DNA of 64,000 nt from Butyrivibrio sp. INlla14 (GCF_900102515.1 NZ_FMVS01000002.1:62001-126000), one strand, 5' to 3'; counted from the stretch's first letter, positions 33,327-42,476 are shown. Notes: generated by a model not told the origin, from the sequence alone. Translations and numbers: made by a program.

Positions 33327-34796
33327 TCATTCCTCCTTGAGTCCCATAGCCAGTTCTACTACCTTCTTTGCTCCGTCATAAATTCCCATGTTCTTGTTAA
33401 GAACAATTGCTTCACACATCTCATCCAATAGTCTTGTTTCAAGGAACTGATCAAGCATCTGGATAGTATGTGGAATATCTCTACATTCAAGTGTTCCATC
33501 CCCAATCTCTGCAGAGTGGATTGCTCCCCACATTTCATGTTTGCCAACTCTTCTGATAAAGAGCTTAGGCACAGGGTAAAAGGCAAGCTCACTTGGCTTG
33601 GTAACCAGTACATCACAGCTTCTCATAAGAAGATTTGTTGTATAAACTGCCTCAAAGATATCCTTGTGATAAAATGCGTGGATACCTGTGATATCTTCTT
33701 CTGGGTCAAGAGCCTTCTGTGCAAAAGAAAGCGTGTCTTCCCAATTGTCCATATGCTCTGTGCAAAGCCCCTTCATATCTGAAATCTCAGAGACAAGCTG
33801 ATCCCACACATTTCTATAATCTCCCACATTAACATATAGCATAGCCTTGCCGTTCCTGATATGTGGTAAAAGATATCTGATGATCTCAGCAAATATTTCC
33901 TTCTGAGCTCCAGCTCCTCCGATAGTAAGAAGGAAACGCATTGGCTTATTATTTTTCTTTCTATCAAGTCTGGCCTCGCAGTCCTTCTCAATATTGCTGA
34001 CCAGCTCATAGTCTATATAATGTCCAGTATAAACAAGGCTGTCCTGAGGCATTGGCTTGCAGACCTTTTTCTTGTTCATTCCATTTAAGATTCTATAGCC
34101 CATATATGCATTTCTGCACTGAATTGTATGAAGACTTCCCTCTGAGAGGTGAAGTGCCATAGGCCAGTTATCAGGAATAGCGTTTACAACATGCTTCATT
34201 CCTGCATGAATAGCTGCTTGTGCAGGCCATACATGAGTTGCAATAACCGGAATATCCTTAGGTACATTCTTGTATACAGGAGCCATAAGCTCTGCATTTT
34301 TCTGATCCTTGGAATTATAAGTAAGTGCTCTAAAGCCCTCATAGTTAGTAGGCTCCCATACGAGCTTATTAAATAAAGCATTCTTGGATAATCTTGACCC
34401 CAGTGAATAAAGATCATTCTGATGTCCAATTACCTTAGTACAGGTAGTCTCAGGATATGAATTAAGGTCCATCCAATATGGTGTATATCCTAAATGTCTG
34501 GCGTATGAAGCCATAGCCATGGAAATCCGATAATGTCCAAAGCCCATTCTGATATTGCCAACTATGATTCCCTTCTGGGTATCCATTTCTCCCTCAGAAT
34601 TACCTTTAGCTGTCACCTCAACATTTTTCACGCCAAGAAGTGGCCCGATAACCTTATTATCAGTAACCTTGATCTTGTAATCAACCCCTGAATCATCGCC
34701 ATACTTCTTCATATAGCTTTTTTTAGATTTGAGCGCACTGTTATAGTCTTTGTCACTAATAACGTTTCCAAAAATCTCTTTTGCCAGATCTTTCAT
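33327..34796 (-). CDS. GT-B-fold glycosyltransferase-like protein
   Basis: 489 residues, no signal peptide. RMGFGHYRISMAMASYARHLGY near residue 90 resembles the GxGHxxxA start of MGDG synthase/MurG-type glycosyltransferases. A Rossmann-like second half includes LLTIGGAGAQKE and LVTKPSELAFYPVPKLFI, comparable to the donor-binding part. I infer a sugar-nucleotide-dependent glycosyl transfer, but the acceptor is unknown. It is the first gene of an operon with two GPH symporters, with spacing of one base. Confidence 0.6.
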   Translation of the reverse strand: MKDLAKEIFGNVISDKDYNSALKSKKSYMKKYGDDSGVDYKIKVTDNKVIGPLLGVKNVEVTAKGNSEGEMDTQKGIIVGNIRMGFGHYRISMAMASYARHLGYTPYWMDLNSYPETTCTKVIGHQNDLYSLGSRLSKNALFNKLVWEPTNYEGFRALTYNSKDQKNAELMAPVYKNVPKDIPVIATHVWPAQAAIHAGMKHVVNAIPDNWPMALHLSEGSLHTIQCRNAYMGYRILNGMNKKKVCKPMPQDSLVYTGHYIDYELVSNIEKDCEARLDRKKNNKPMRFLLTIGGAGAQKEIFAEIIRYLLPHIRNGKAMLYVNVGDYRNVWDQLVSEISDMKGLCTEHMDNWEDTLSFAQKALDPEEDITGIHAFYHKDIFEAVYTTNLLMRSCDVLVTKPSELAFYPVPKLFIRRVGKHEMWGAIHSAEIGDGTLECRDIPHTIQMLDQFLETRLLDEMCEAIVLNKNMGIYDGAKKVVELAMGLKEE

Positions 34797-34861
34797 AACA
34801 CTTCCATTTCTGCCAAAGATGGCCTAAATAAGCCTCTTTAGCCAACTTATTCATTGCAAAA

Positions 34862-34890
34862 GGAAACTTAGAAATATTATTTCAGTTTCC
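34862..34890. promoter_or_regulatory. Operator-like dyad downstream of the glycosyltransferase promoter
   Basis: GGAAACT (34862-34868) pairs with AGTTTCC (34884-34890); inside them GAAATA and TATTTC continue the dyad. It sits right after the -10 element, where a repressor would block elongation or initiation. Confidence 0.6.
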
Positions 34891-34896
34891 ACTCAA

Positions 34897-34926
34897 ATAA
34901 TACCATTTTGCGCACCAAATCTGCAA
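34897..34926 (-). promoter_or_regulatory. Promoter of the glycosyltransferase/GPH operon
   Basis: Minus strand TTGCAG (34921-34926), 18-base spacer and TATTAT (34897-34902). The -35 overlaps the dyad at 34923-34956. Confidence 0.55.
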
Positions 34927-34956
34927 GAAACGCTTTTTACAAAAAACGTTTCCTGC
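34923..34956. promoter_or_regulatory. LacI/CcpA-like dyad over the -35 region
   Basis: Arms GCAAGAAACGC and ACGTTTCCTGC (two mismatches as inverted repeats) around a 12-base A/T spacer. GAAACG/CGTTTC half sites resemble LacI-family operators. It is also just downstream of the HD-GYP gene and could contribute to termination there, though no T-run follows. Confidence 0.5.
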
Positions 34957-34983
34957 TTTTGTGCATTTTTACTTATTTTCTTT

Positions 34984-36069
34984 TTAAATAACGGAAATAA
35001 TCGAAATATCTCTTTTGGCTGCAAGATCAACGTACTCAGTTCCGCATTTGACAACGGGTTTAGATAAATGTTCAGGGTTTATGAATATGATTTCTCCAGC
35101 CTGACCATTGCTCAGAAGAACTCGGTTAGCAATAAAAGTATTAACAATATTGGACAAAAAAGTCATTACCGCGTTGGGGCTAAACTTATCAAGCCCCTGT
35201 TTTTCAAACTGTTCAATAACTACAAATGGGCAAACTGCCTCTCTGTGAAGTCTTTTTGAAGTAAGCTCATCATAGATATTTGATATTACTACAATTGATG
35301 CTATCTCATCTATCTGATCGCCTTTAAGCGCAAGAGGATATCCTGAGCCATCTCTCATTTCGTGGTGCATCAAAATACAGTTTTTTATATGAACATCAAT
35401 TTCTTTGTCTTTAACTAGTTCATACCCTCTTACCACATGTTCCCGCACTACTCTTTGCTCATATTCTGTAAGTGGTGTTTTCTTATTGACAAGCTCCTGG
35501 GGTATCAGCATTTTTCCTATGTCATGTAAAAGTCCCCCAGCAGTAGCAAGCTCTATTTCATCACTTGGTAGTCTCATCCAGGTTGCCAGAGTATTACTGA
35601 TAAGTGAAACGTTAAGGGAATGCATGTAGACTTCATCGCTATTGTCGCGAAGGTTGTGGATCATATCGAAAATACCTGCAGTCCCACCTGCCTCTACAAA
35701 AAGATGATATACAGGTTCCGTAAGTTTTTCGATATCAAGAGGCATAGTATCGTTAGCTATCATTCTAAAGGACTCTTCAAGCTTTTCTGCATTTTCCTCG
35801 ATATGCTGTTTAAATCTGATAAATTCCTCTGTACTCTTAAGCTTTTCTGCATAGGAAAGATTTTCAGAAGATGGAGTCTCTTTTTTGACTGGGACGTCCT
35901 TTTTCTGATCTTCTACAAAGATATTGTATAAAGAATGTGCTTTAATCCTGGCAATATCCTTGTCATCAAGAACCGTGCCCTTAGTAAGAACCAGCCTATC
36001 GTCAATAGTATAAATGTTTTCAGATACTACAAGTCCAGGCTCTAGTTTATCAACAGATACTAATTTCAT
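34984..36069 (-). CDS. HD-GYP domain protein (probable cyclic-di-GMP phosphodiesterase)
   Basis: 361 residues from ATG 36069 (AGGAAAAATT upstream); the longer frame runs through the tRNA-Leu gene and is not used. An N-terminal DUF3391-like segment (KLEPGLVVSENIYT) is followed by a linker and the HD-GYP domain from about 160. It carries [13 protein letters not shown] with the HD pair and ILMHHEMRDGSGYP with the GYP motif, both intact, so catalysis is expected. No receiver or sensor domain. It follows the terminator of tRNA-Leu on the same strand. Confidence 0.92.
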   Translation of the reverse strand: MKLVSVDKLEPGLVVSENIYTIDDRLVLTKGTVLDDKDIARIKAHSLYNIFVEDQKKDVPVKKETPSSENLSYAEKLKSTEEFIRFKQHIEENAEKLEESFRMIANDTMPLDIEKLTEPVYHLFVEAGGTAGIFDMIHNLRDNSDEVYMHSLNVSLISNTLATWMRLPSDEIELATAGGLLHDIGKMLIPQELVNKKTPLTEYEQRVVREHVVRGYELVKDKEIDVHIKNCILMHHEMRDGSGYPLALKGDQIDEIASIVVISNIYDELTSKRLHREAVCPFVVIEQFEKQGLDKFSPNAVMTFLSNIVNTFIANRVLLSNGQAGEIIFINPEHLSKPVVKCGTEYVDLAAKRDISIISVI

Positions 36070-36133
36070 AATTTTTCCTATTCGTAAAAAGATATTTGAA
36101 TACACAATATTACGAATATTATTATAACATATA

Positions 36134-36158
36134 GAAAAACCTCCTGTAAAACAGGAGG
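36134..36158 (-). terminator. Terminator of tRNA-Leu
   Basis: CCTCCTGT / ACAGGAGG stem, 3-base loop; minus strand continues TTTTTCTAT. Six bases after the tRNA. Confidence 0.9.
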
Positions 36159-36164
36159 CTCTAG

Positions 36165-36247
36165 TGCCGGCAGTGGGACTTGAACCCACACGTGGTTACC
36201 CACAACAGATTTTGAGTCTGCATCGTCTGCCATTCCGACATGCCGGC
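36165..36247 (-). tRNA. tRNA-Leu (anticodon CAA)
   Basis: Acceptor GCCGGCA pairs with TGCCGGC, D arm with GGAATGGCAGACG, anticodon stem GCAGA/TCTGT with loop CTCAAAA, a long class II variable arm (TGGGTAACCA type), and T arm TGTGGG-TTCAAGT-CCCAC. The discriminator is A. CCA is not encoded. It has its own promoter and terminator. Confidence 0.96.
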
Positions 36248-36255
36248 GTATATTG

Positions 36256-36279
36256 GCTGTCCGTCACGCGACGAACAGC
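36256..36279. other. Hairpin in the tRNA-Leu leader
   Basis: GCTGTCCGTC and GACGAACAGC (one mismatch) pair around a 4-base loop, between the promoter and the mature tRNA. It may assist 5' processing. Confidence 0.5.
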
Positions 36280-36285
36280 TTATTT

Positions 36286-36314
36286 AATATAACACAAGAA
36301 AGATGCTAGTTCAA
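36286..36314 (-). promoter_or_regulatory. Promoter of tRNA-Leu
   Basis: Minus strand TTGAAC (36309-36314), 17-base spacer and TATATT (36286-36291). The -35 overlaps the stop codon of the Nudix gene. Confidence 0.7.
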
Positions 36315-36913
36315 GGGGTATTCTTAAAAAGATAATACGCAAGCACATGAAGTGACTGCTTGAAATCACCGCCGTTCATGCGCTTTAGAAGTTCTTCTTC
36401 GCTTAGCCTCTTTACGTATAAAAACTCTGATTCATCAAGCTCCTGCTCAGATACCTTGTGGCAGTCTGTCGCTGCGTAAATATGTACAAAGCTATTTGAT
36501 AATGTTGCATTGGCTGGAATTGTCATAAGATGCTTCCAGTTATCAGAAACATAACCTGTTTCCTCCTGAAGTTCCCTCTTTGCTGCATCAAAGGCCTCTT
36601 CCTCAGTTGAGAGGATATTGTCAAAGGTAATGTAAGGCACATCACTCTTTTCCTTGTATTCAATAGCTCCTGCAGGGAACTCAGTTGTAATCTCATCTAT
36701 TCCATGTCTGTACTGGCGAACACAGATAAAATCACCATTTTCATCAGTAGCAACCACTATAGAAAAGCTATGCTTTGAATAATTGTAGACAGGACCAATG
36801 ATTTCCCCATTAGGAAGCTTATAATCGCAGCGCCTGAAGTCTATCCATTCATCCTGACATACGTGATCTACGTGAACTTCTTTCCACTCTAAATTGTCAT
36901 TACCAGTTGTCAT
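36311..36913 (-). CDS. Nudix hydrolase (ADP-ribose pyrophosphatase type) with interrupted Nudix box
   Basis: 200 residues. The core is FPAGAIEYKEKSD, then about 12 residues, then EEEAFDAAKRELQEETGY. The metal-binding REL-EE-G part is intact. The normal short spacer between the opening G and that part is lengthened by about 16 residues, an insertion within the Nudix box. Other positions (RQYRHGIDEITTEFPAG) match ADP-sugar pyrophosphatases. It presumably hydrolyses ADP-ribose or a related nucleotide sugar, but the insertion could alter specificity. The next gene upstream on the same strand starts 17 bases away. Confidence 0.88.
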   Translation of the reverse strand: MTTGNDNLEWKEVHVDHVCQDEWIDFRRCDYKLPNGEIIGPVYNYSKHSFSIVVATDENGDFICVRQYRHGIDEITTEFPAGAIEYKEKSDVPYITFDNILSTEEEAFDAAKRELQEETGYVSDNWKHLMTIPANATLSNSFVHIYAATDCHKVSEQELDESEFLYVKRLSEEELLKRMNGGDFKQSLHVLAYYLFKNTP

Positions 36914-36929
36914 TTATCTTTTATACTCC

Positions 36930-37232
36930 TTATATAGCTATATGAAGTTCATTTGCCCCTTCAAAAAGTCTTTTGCCATTAAACCTTGCATCGGTGACAT
37001 AGGTGCTATAGCCCTTTTTACCAAGGGTCTTTCGCCCACACAGTACAAGATGTATTCTCTTGTCCTCTGTCATGTACTCCTCTGTTACCTCATCAGGGCT
37101 ATCGCTCTTTTCCACGACACTCTTAAAATCAGATACAAAGGCCGGAATTATCACAGCCCCTATGCTCTGCCCCTGATTTGGTCCATAAATCCCCATAATC
37201 TCATGTAGCAATTTAGTACGTAGTTCGTCCAT
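36930..37232 (-). CDS. Uncharacterised 100-residue protein
   Basis: Soluble, no motif recognised. The C-terminal half has a basic strand pair (HLVLCGRKTLGKKGYSTYV). The start ATG at 37232 follows a GGGGG run. It is flanked by the pyrophosphatase and Nudix genes on the same strand, which suggests a nucleotide-related context but no more. Confidence 0.65.
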   Translation of the reverse strand: MDELRTKLLHEIMGIYGPNQGQSIGAVIIPAFVSDFKSVVEKSDSPDEVTEEYMTEDKRIHLVLCGRKTLGKKGYSTYVTDARFNGKRLFEGANELHIAI

Positions 37233-37283
37233 ATCTTATAATCCCCCCAGATTAAAAATTTCAGAACCAATACAAATAAAAAT

Positions 37284-38930
37284 TTAATTTTGAATTGTCT
37301 CAACAATTGAAGGAAGTAGCTGCTTTTTACGTGATACAACACCTGGAAGCATAGCGCTGTCTCCCTCTACGCTGACACCAAAGGCTGATGAAAGAGTATG
37401 CTGAGCCTTTGCTCCAGCAAATACAACCTCAGATGACTCTGTAATGATATTGGTCAGCATAAAGAACAACATATCAAGGCCGTCTGAAGAAGCCACCTTT
37501 TCAAGCTCAGGCATTATCTTTTCTTTTATCTCAACAAGCTCTTCTCCGCTCATAGAGTTGATCTGGCCAATTCCAATTGTCATATCATCAACTGTAAACT
37601 TCTTGAAGTCCTGATGAAGGATCTCTTTTGCACTCTTGCCGCTAAGATTTGATCCTGCATGGAACATCTCTTTTGCAAAGGATTCATAGTCAACCCCTGC
37701 AATAGAGGCTAGCTCTTTGCCTGCATTCTCATCTATAACTGTGCAGGTTGGAGATCTGAACATAAGTGTATCAGACAAAATAGCTGCCATAAGAAGTCCT
37801 GCTGTAGTCTTGTCAATCTCTATTCCAAACTCCTTGTACATAAGATAGATAATAGTACAGGTTGAGCCAAGCGGCTGATTTCTAAAAAAGACTGGGCCTG
37901 ATGTCTCAATGGTGCGGAGTCTGTGGTGATCTACAATCTCAAGGATTTCTGCAGTATCAGCGCCGTTTACAGCCTGGTTCTTTTCATTGTGGTCAACAAG
38001 GATCAGCTGTTTCTTCTTGGCACCCAGGAAGTTTCTACGGCTGATCATACCGATATAATGATCATTCTTGTCAAGAACAGGGAAATATCTGTGCCTCATG
38101 GAAGCCATGATTTCCTGGATATCCTCAATGTAATCATCCATATGGAAAGCAACCAGATTGTTCTTTTTCATAACATGCTCAATCGGCATACTCTGATTGA
38201 TAAGTCTCGCAACGATGAAAGTATCGTGTGGAGTTGTTATGATCTTTGTTCCATGCTCACGTGCCTGGATCTGGATTGTCTTGGCTACATCAGCACCCTC
38301 GCAGACGATAATACAGCCTGCATTCATCTCGATAGCACACAACTGCATATCATACCTGTTACCAAGGATGACAACATCGCCTTCCTCAATAACATTTTCC
38401 ATCATATCAGGATTAGCTGCGGCTATAACAACCTTACCCTTTTCAAGAACGTCTTCTATTTCTCCGACTATAAGTTCTCCATCGAGAGTCTCAACAATAT
38501 TTCTGTAGCAGGTCTTGGCTTCTGATAAGATCTTAGGATCTATAACATCCATGTAGGTTTCTACAATGTCATTGGTTGTGACAATTCCCGAAAGTTCTTC
38601 CCCTTCAGTGACGCAAAGGGTAACAACCTCGTTGTCACGCATCTTAGACCAGGCATTTTTCAGGGAAAGATTTCTATCTGACCCTTCAAGCATCTTGATC
38701 TCCATATCTCTAACCTGAGTTCTCACATCCTTGACATAAGCTGGTACTTCAACTCCAAAATGAGATAATACAAACTGTGTCTCCTCGTTAAGGTGTCCAG
38801 CTCTACAGGCAATATAGTCACCGTGAGTTATATGTCTCTTTAAATTTGCATAGGTAATGGCTGCGCAAATAGAATCTGTATCCGGATTCTTGTGTCCCAT
38901 TACTATGATTGGTCTATTTTGCTTATTCAT
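37284..38930 (-). CDS. ppaC: CBS-domain manganese-dependent inorganic pyrophosphatase (family II)
   Basis: 548 residues. A DHH-type catalytic core is split by regulatory inserts: N-terminal HKNPDTDS (metal ligands, residues 13-20); a CBS motif near 75-125; a DRTGG-type domain near 130-240; a second CBS near 245-305; then VDHNEKNQ, IVDHHRL and the C-terminal DHHA2 part. It hydrolyses pyrophosphate using Mn2+ and would be regulated by adenine nucleotides or Ap4A through the inserts, as known for CBS-PPases. Start ATG behind AGGAG. Confidence 0.94.
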   Translation of the reverse strand: MNKQNRPIIVMGHKNPDTDSICAAITYANLKRHITHGDYIACRAGHLNEETQFVLSHFGVEVPAYVKDVRTQVRDMEIKMLEGSDRNLSLKNAWSKMRDNEVVTLCVTEGEELSGIVTTNDIVETYMDVIDPKILSEAKTCYRNIVETLDGELIVGEIEDVLEKGKVVIAAANPDMMENVIEEGDVVILGNRYDMQLCAIEMNAGCIIVCEGADVAKTIQIQAREHGTKIITTPHDTFIVARLINQSMPIEHVMKKNNLVAFHMDDYIEDIQEIMASMRHRYFPVLDKNDHYIGMISRRNFLGAKKKQLILVDHNEKNQAVNGADTAEILEIVDHHRLRTIETSGPVFFRNQPLGSTCTIIYLMYKEFGIEIDKTTAGLLMAAILSDTLMFRSPTCTVIDENAGKELASIAGVDYESFAKEMFHAGSNLSGKSAKEILHQDFKKFTVDDMTIGIGQINSMSGEELVEIKEKIMPELEKVASSDGLDMLFFMLTNIITESSEVVFAGAKAQHTLSSAFGVSVEGDSAMLPGVVSRKKQLLPSIVETIQN

Positions 38931-39003
38931 AAATATCTCCTGATCTAATATAACGAAAAGTTATTTCACGATTCTTATTCCATATTATCGCATTAATATA
39001 TTC

Positions 39004-40734
39004 TCATGCAAACTGACTGTTATAAAGGTCATAATAAAAGCCTTTCTGATCAAGAAGAGTCTGGTGATCCCCCTGCTCCAAAATATGGCCATCCTTCATA
39101 ACTAGTATGACATCTGCCTCTCTGATAGTTGAGAGTCTGTGAGCCACAATGAAGCTGGTTCTTCCCTTCATCATCTTATTAAAAGCCTTCTGTATCCTTA
39201 TCTCAGTGCTGGTATCAATTGAAGAAGTAGCCTCATCTAATATCAGCATAGGCGGAATAGACAGCATTACTCTTGTTATGCAAAGAAGCTGTTTCTGTCC
39301 CTGAGAGAGATTACCTCCATTCTCTGAAATAACTGTATCATAGCCATTAGGAAGTCGTTTGATAAAGCTATGTGCATGGGAAGCCTTGGCAGCAGCAATT
39401 ATATCCTCATCAGAAAAGCCTTCTCTGCCAAGTGTTATATTATCCTTAATAGTTCCATTTCTAAGCCAGGTCTCCTGAAGCACCATTCCAAAATTATTTC
39501 TGATATCACTTCGCCTGATATCTCGTATGTCATAGCCATCTATAGTAATAGCGCCCTTATCAACGTCATAAAATCTCATTAAAAGATTTATGAGTGTTGT
39601 TTTACCACTACCTGTTGGACCTACAATTGCTACTCTCTGACCTTTTTTTACATTCAGATCAAGATTCTCAATAAGCTTTTTGCTCTTGTCGTAGGAAAAA
39701 GAAACATCTTTCATCACTACATTGCCGTTTACGTCTGTAAGCTTATAAGCATTTTCTTTATCCGCTGTCTCTGGCTTTTCTTCTATGAGACTAAATACCC
39801 TTTCTGCACAGGCAAGGGCATTCTGCAGCTCAGTTATTACTCCTGATATCTCATTAAAAGGCTTAGTATACTGATTGGCATAACTAAGGAATATTGTAAG
39901 GCCACCAACAGTCATACCACCTGAAATACACGAAAATGCACCAAATAGAGCAACAGCAGCATAAACAAGGTTATTAATAAACCTTGTTCCTGGATTTGTC
40001 AGAGATGAAATAAATGTGGCTTTGATGCTGGCTTTTTCAAGTCTTTCGTTTATCTCATCAAAGCTATCCATGTTCTCATCTTCATGAGCAAAAGCCTTAA
40101 CTACAGAGAGATTTCCTATCATCTCATCAACAAAAGAAGTCTGATCAGATCTGGCCTGGCTCTGAGTTTTAAAGAGGCTAAATGACTTATCTGCTATAAA
40201 CTTGGCAACAATAAGCGAAAGTGGCGTCATCACAACCACTACAAGGGCAATCTTAAAGTTTAGGTAGAACATAAAAACAAGCGTGCCTGCAATTGTAACG
40301 ACACCAGTAAAGAGCTGTGTAAATCCCATTAAAAGTCCGTCAGAAAACAAATCAACGTCAGATATTATCCTTGATACAATGTCTCCTGTCTGCTTGGAAT
40401 CAATATACTCAAAGGGAAGCTTTTGAAGCTTGTCAAAAGCCTCAGTACGAACATCTCTTACGACTGAAAAAGTTATCTTGTTATTTGCCTTATTCATAAA
40501 CCACTGACAAATAGAAATAACTACAACACATACGACCATATTTATGAGAATTTTTATTACGCCTGCAAAATCCACGTTACCTTTCCCAATTACATGGTCT
40601 ATAGCCCGTCCTGCAAGAATTGGAACATACAAGGATAAAAGGGCTGTCACTACAGCAAGAGCCATGGATGCTACTATAAGAAAGCGGTATTTAGCAGCAT
40701 ATTTCAGTACTTTTTTAAGTGTTCCTTTTTTCAT
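39004..40734 (-). CDS. ABC exporter subunit (TM + NBD), catalytically complete half
   Basis: 576 residues: six membrane helices, then an NBD with Walker A GPTGSGKTT, Walker B LILDEATSSID with the catalytic Glu, and H-loop VAHRLST. Its signature is LSQGQ instead of LSGGQ. Paired with the upstream gene it fits the TmrAB/BmrCD type. There, one half supplies the consensus catalytic Glu and the other is degenerate, while the non-consensus signature belongs to the half shown here. Start overlaps the upstream stop by four bases (ATGA). Confidence 0.93.
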   Translation of the reverse strand: MKKGTLKKVLKYAAKYRFLIVASMALAVVTALLSLYVPILAGRAIDHVIGKGNVDFAGVIKILINMVVCVVVISICQWFMNKANNKITFSVVRDVRTEAFDKLQKLPFEYIDSKQTGDIVSRIISDVDLFSDGLLMGFTQLFTGVVTIAGTLVFMFYLNFKIALVVVVMTPLSLIVAKFIADKSFSLFKTQSQARSDQTSFVDEMIGNLSVVKAFAHEDENMDSFDEINERLEKASIKATFISSLTNPGTRFINNLVYAAVALFGAFSCISGGMTVGGLTIFLSYANQYTKPFNEISGVITELQNALACAERVFSLIEEKPETADKENAYKLTDVNGNVVMKDVSFSYDKSKKLIENLDLNVKKGQRVAIVGPTGSGKTTLINLLMRFYDVDKGAITIDGYDIRDIRRSDIRNNFGMVLQETWLRNGTIKDNITLGREGFSDEDIIAAAKASHAHSFIKRLPNGYDTVISENGGNLSQGQKQLLCITRVMLSIPPMLILDEATSSIDTSTEIRIQKAFNKMMKGRTSFIVAHRLSTIREADVILVMKDGHILEQGDHQTLLDQKGFYYDLYNSQFA

Positions 40735-42455
40735 ACTGCTCCCTCCTTCTTAAACTGTGAATCATAGATTTCCTTATAAAGCTCGCACCTTGACAGGAGC
40801 TCATCATGAGTTCCAATATCAGATACTGTTCCATTATCAAGAACTATTATCTTATCACAGGATAAAACCGCGGAAGCTCTTTGGGATACAATAAAAGTAG
40901 TAGGAGCATCTTTCATATCAGATATGGCTTTTCTTAGGTTCTTATCAGTAAGATAATCAAGGGCTGAGGCGCTGTCATCAAGTATAAGAATTTCAGGCTT
41001 TCTTACAAGTGCTCTGGCAATAGACAGTCTTTGCTTTTGACCGCCAGAGAAGTTCTTACCTCCCTGTGCCACCATGTAGTCAAGTCCACCCTCCTTGCCA
41101 TCAACGACTTCTTTGGCCTGAGCAATTGAAAGAGCTTCGTATATTTCTTCGTCTGTAGCATCTTTTTTGCCCCACTTCATGTTATCTCTGATAGTCCCAT
41201 GGAAAAGAACTGCCTTTTGCGGAACAACTCCAATTCTCTCTCTTAGAGCCTCAAGGCTATAATCCTTAACATTTCTGCCATCAATAAGAACTTCTCCCTC
41301 TCTGGCATCATAGAATCTTGGAATAAGGCTTATAAGGCTGGACTTACCACTACCCGTTCCTCCAATGATACCAATTTTCTCGCCTCTGGAAGCAGTAAAA
41401 GAAATATCTGCAAGGCTGTCTTCACTATCACCCTCATATCTCATAGAAACATGTTCAAAACGGACATGCTCCTTTGTAGAATCAAAGGTTGTGACCACCC
41501 CATCCTTCATAGAAGATTCAAGTTCAAGAAGCTCCTGGACTCTGTTTCCAGAAGCAATGGCCTTGGTCATTGTTATGACAAGATTTGCAAGCTTTATAAG
41601 TTCTACAAGAATCTGCGTCATATAGTTATATAAAGCAACAGCCTGGCCCTGAGTCAGGTCGCCATTATTTACAAGGATGGCTCCCTTATAGATCAAATAT
41701 GCTATAGAAAGATTCAAAATAGCATAGGTCAAAGGATTCATAAGAGCTGTCACAGAGCCTACAAATTTCTGTATTCCAAGAAGAATATTATTTTGCTTGT
41801 TGAATTTATCTTTTTCCTCATCCTCAAGCCCAAAAGCTCTTATAACTCTTACGCCTGAATGATTTTCTCTTGTAAATTTAAGGAGAACATCAAGGCCAGA
41901 TTGAATTTTTTCATATCTTGGTATACTCCAGGCAGTTATGGAAACGACAACCACAGACAGCAAAACAATTGTAACCGCAAAGATCAGAGCCTGTCTTGCA
42001 TCAATAGTAAAGGCCATGATCATAGCGCCAAATACAACAAAGGGTGAACGTAGAAGTAGTCTGATCGTCATATTGACGCCCTGTTGAACCTGGTTCATAT
42101 CTGTCGTGATCCTGGTTATCATTGCAGAGGTTCCAACTCTATCCATATCAGAAAAAGAGAGTTTTTGTATATTATCAAAAAGAGCTCTTTTAAGCTTTTT
42201 GGCAAATCCAGTTGCCGCCTTGGCAGCAAAATACTGGGCTGTCACAGCACTGACAAATCCCACAAAGCACAGAAGTACTAAAACAAGGCTTAGCCTTAGA
42301 CAATATCCCATGTCTTTACTGGCTATGCCTTTATCGATGATGGCTGCGATCACAAGAGGCACCATAAGTTCAAATGATGCCTCAAGGAGCTTAAATAGCG
42401 GTCCTAATATTGTTTCCTTTTTGTAATCTCTTAGATATATTAGTAATTTCTTCAA
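40731..42455 (-). CDS. ABC exporter subunit (TM + NBD), degenerate half
   Basis: 574 residues: six membrane helices and an NBD with Walker A GGTGSGKSS and a consensus signature NFSGGQKQRLS. Walker B is LILDDSASALD, with Asp where the catalytic Glu normally stands, and the H-loop region reads IVSQRAS with Gln replacing His. Both changes mark the non-catalytic site of a heterodimeric exporter. The start is TTG after GGAAGGATGAG. Substrate unknown; drugs, lipids or peptides are all possible. No C39 peptidase domain. Confidence 0.93.
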   Translation of the reverse strand: MKKLLIYLRDYKKETILGPLFKLLEASFELMVPLVIAAIIDKGIASKDMGYCLRLSLVLVLLCFVGFVSAVTAQYFAAKAATGFAKKLKRALFDNIQKLSFSDMDRVGTSAMITRITTDMNQVQQGVNMTIRLLLRSPFVVFGAMIMAFTIDARQALIFAVTIVLLSVVVVSITAWSIPRYEKIQSGLDVLLKFTRENHSGVRVIRAFGLEDEEKDKFNKQNNILLGIQKFVGSVTALMNPLTYAILNLSIAYLIYKGAILVNNGDLTQGQAVALYNYMTQILVELIKLANLVITMTKAIASGNRVQELLELESSMKDGVVTTFDSTKEHVRFEHVSMRYEGDSEDSLADISFTASRGEKIGIIGGTGSGKSSLISLIPRFYDAREGEVLIDGRNVKDYSLEALRERIGVVPQKAVLFHGTIRDNMKWGKKDATDEEIYEALSIAQAKEVVDGKEGGLDYMVAQGGKNFSGGQKQRLSIARALVRKPEILILDDSASALDYLTDKNLRKAISDMKDAPTTFIVSQRASAVLSCDKIIVLDNGTVSDIGTHDELLSRCELYKEIYDSQFKKEGAV

Positions 42456-42476
42456 GTCTCATCCTTCCCAAAACAG

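Noticed and set aside
34984-36189. HD-GYP protein starting at 36189
   Set aside because: The first 40 residues would be read through the tRNA-Leu gene and terminator; the ATG at 36069 has a proper ribosome binding site.
37923-38525. 200-residue plus-strand reading frame
   Set aside because: Antisense shadow of the CBS-pyrophosphatase gene, without a start signal.
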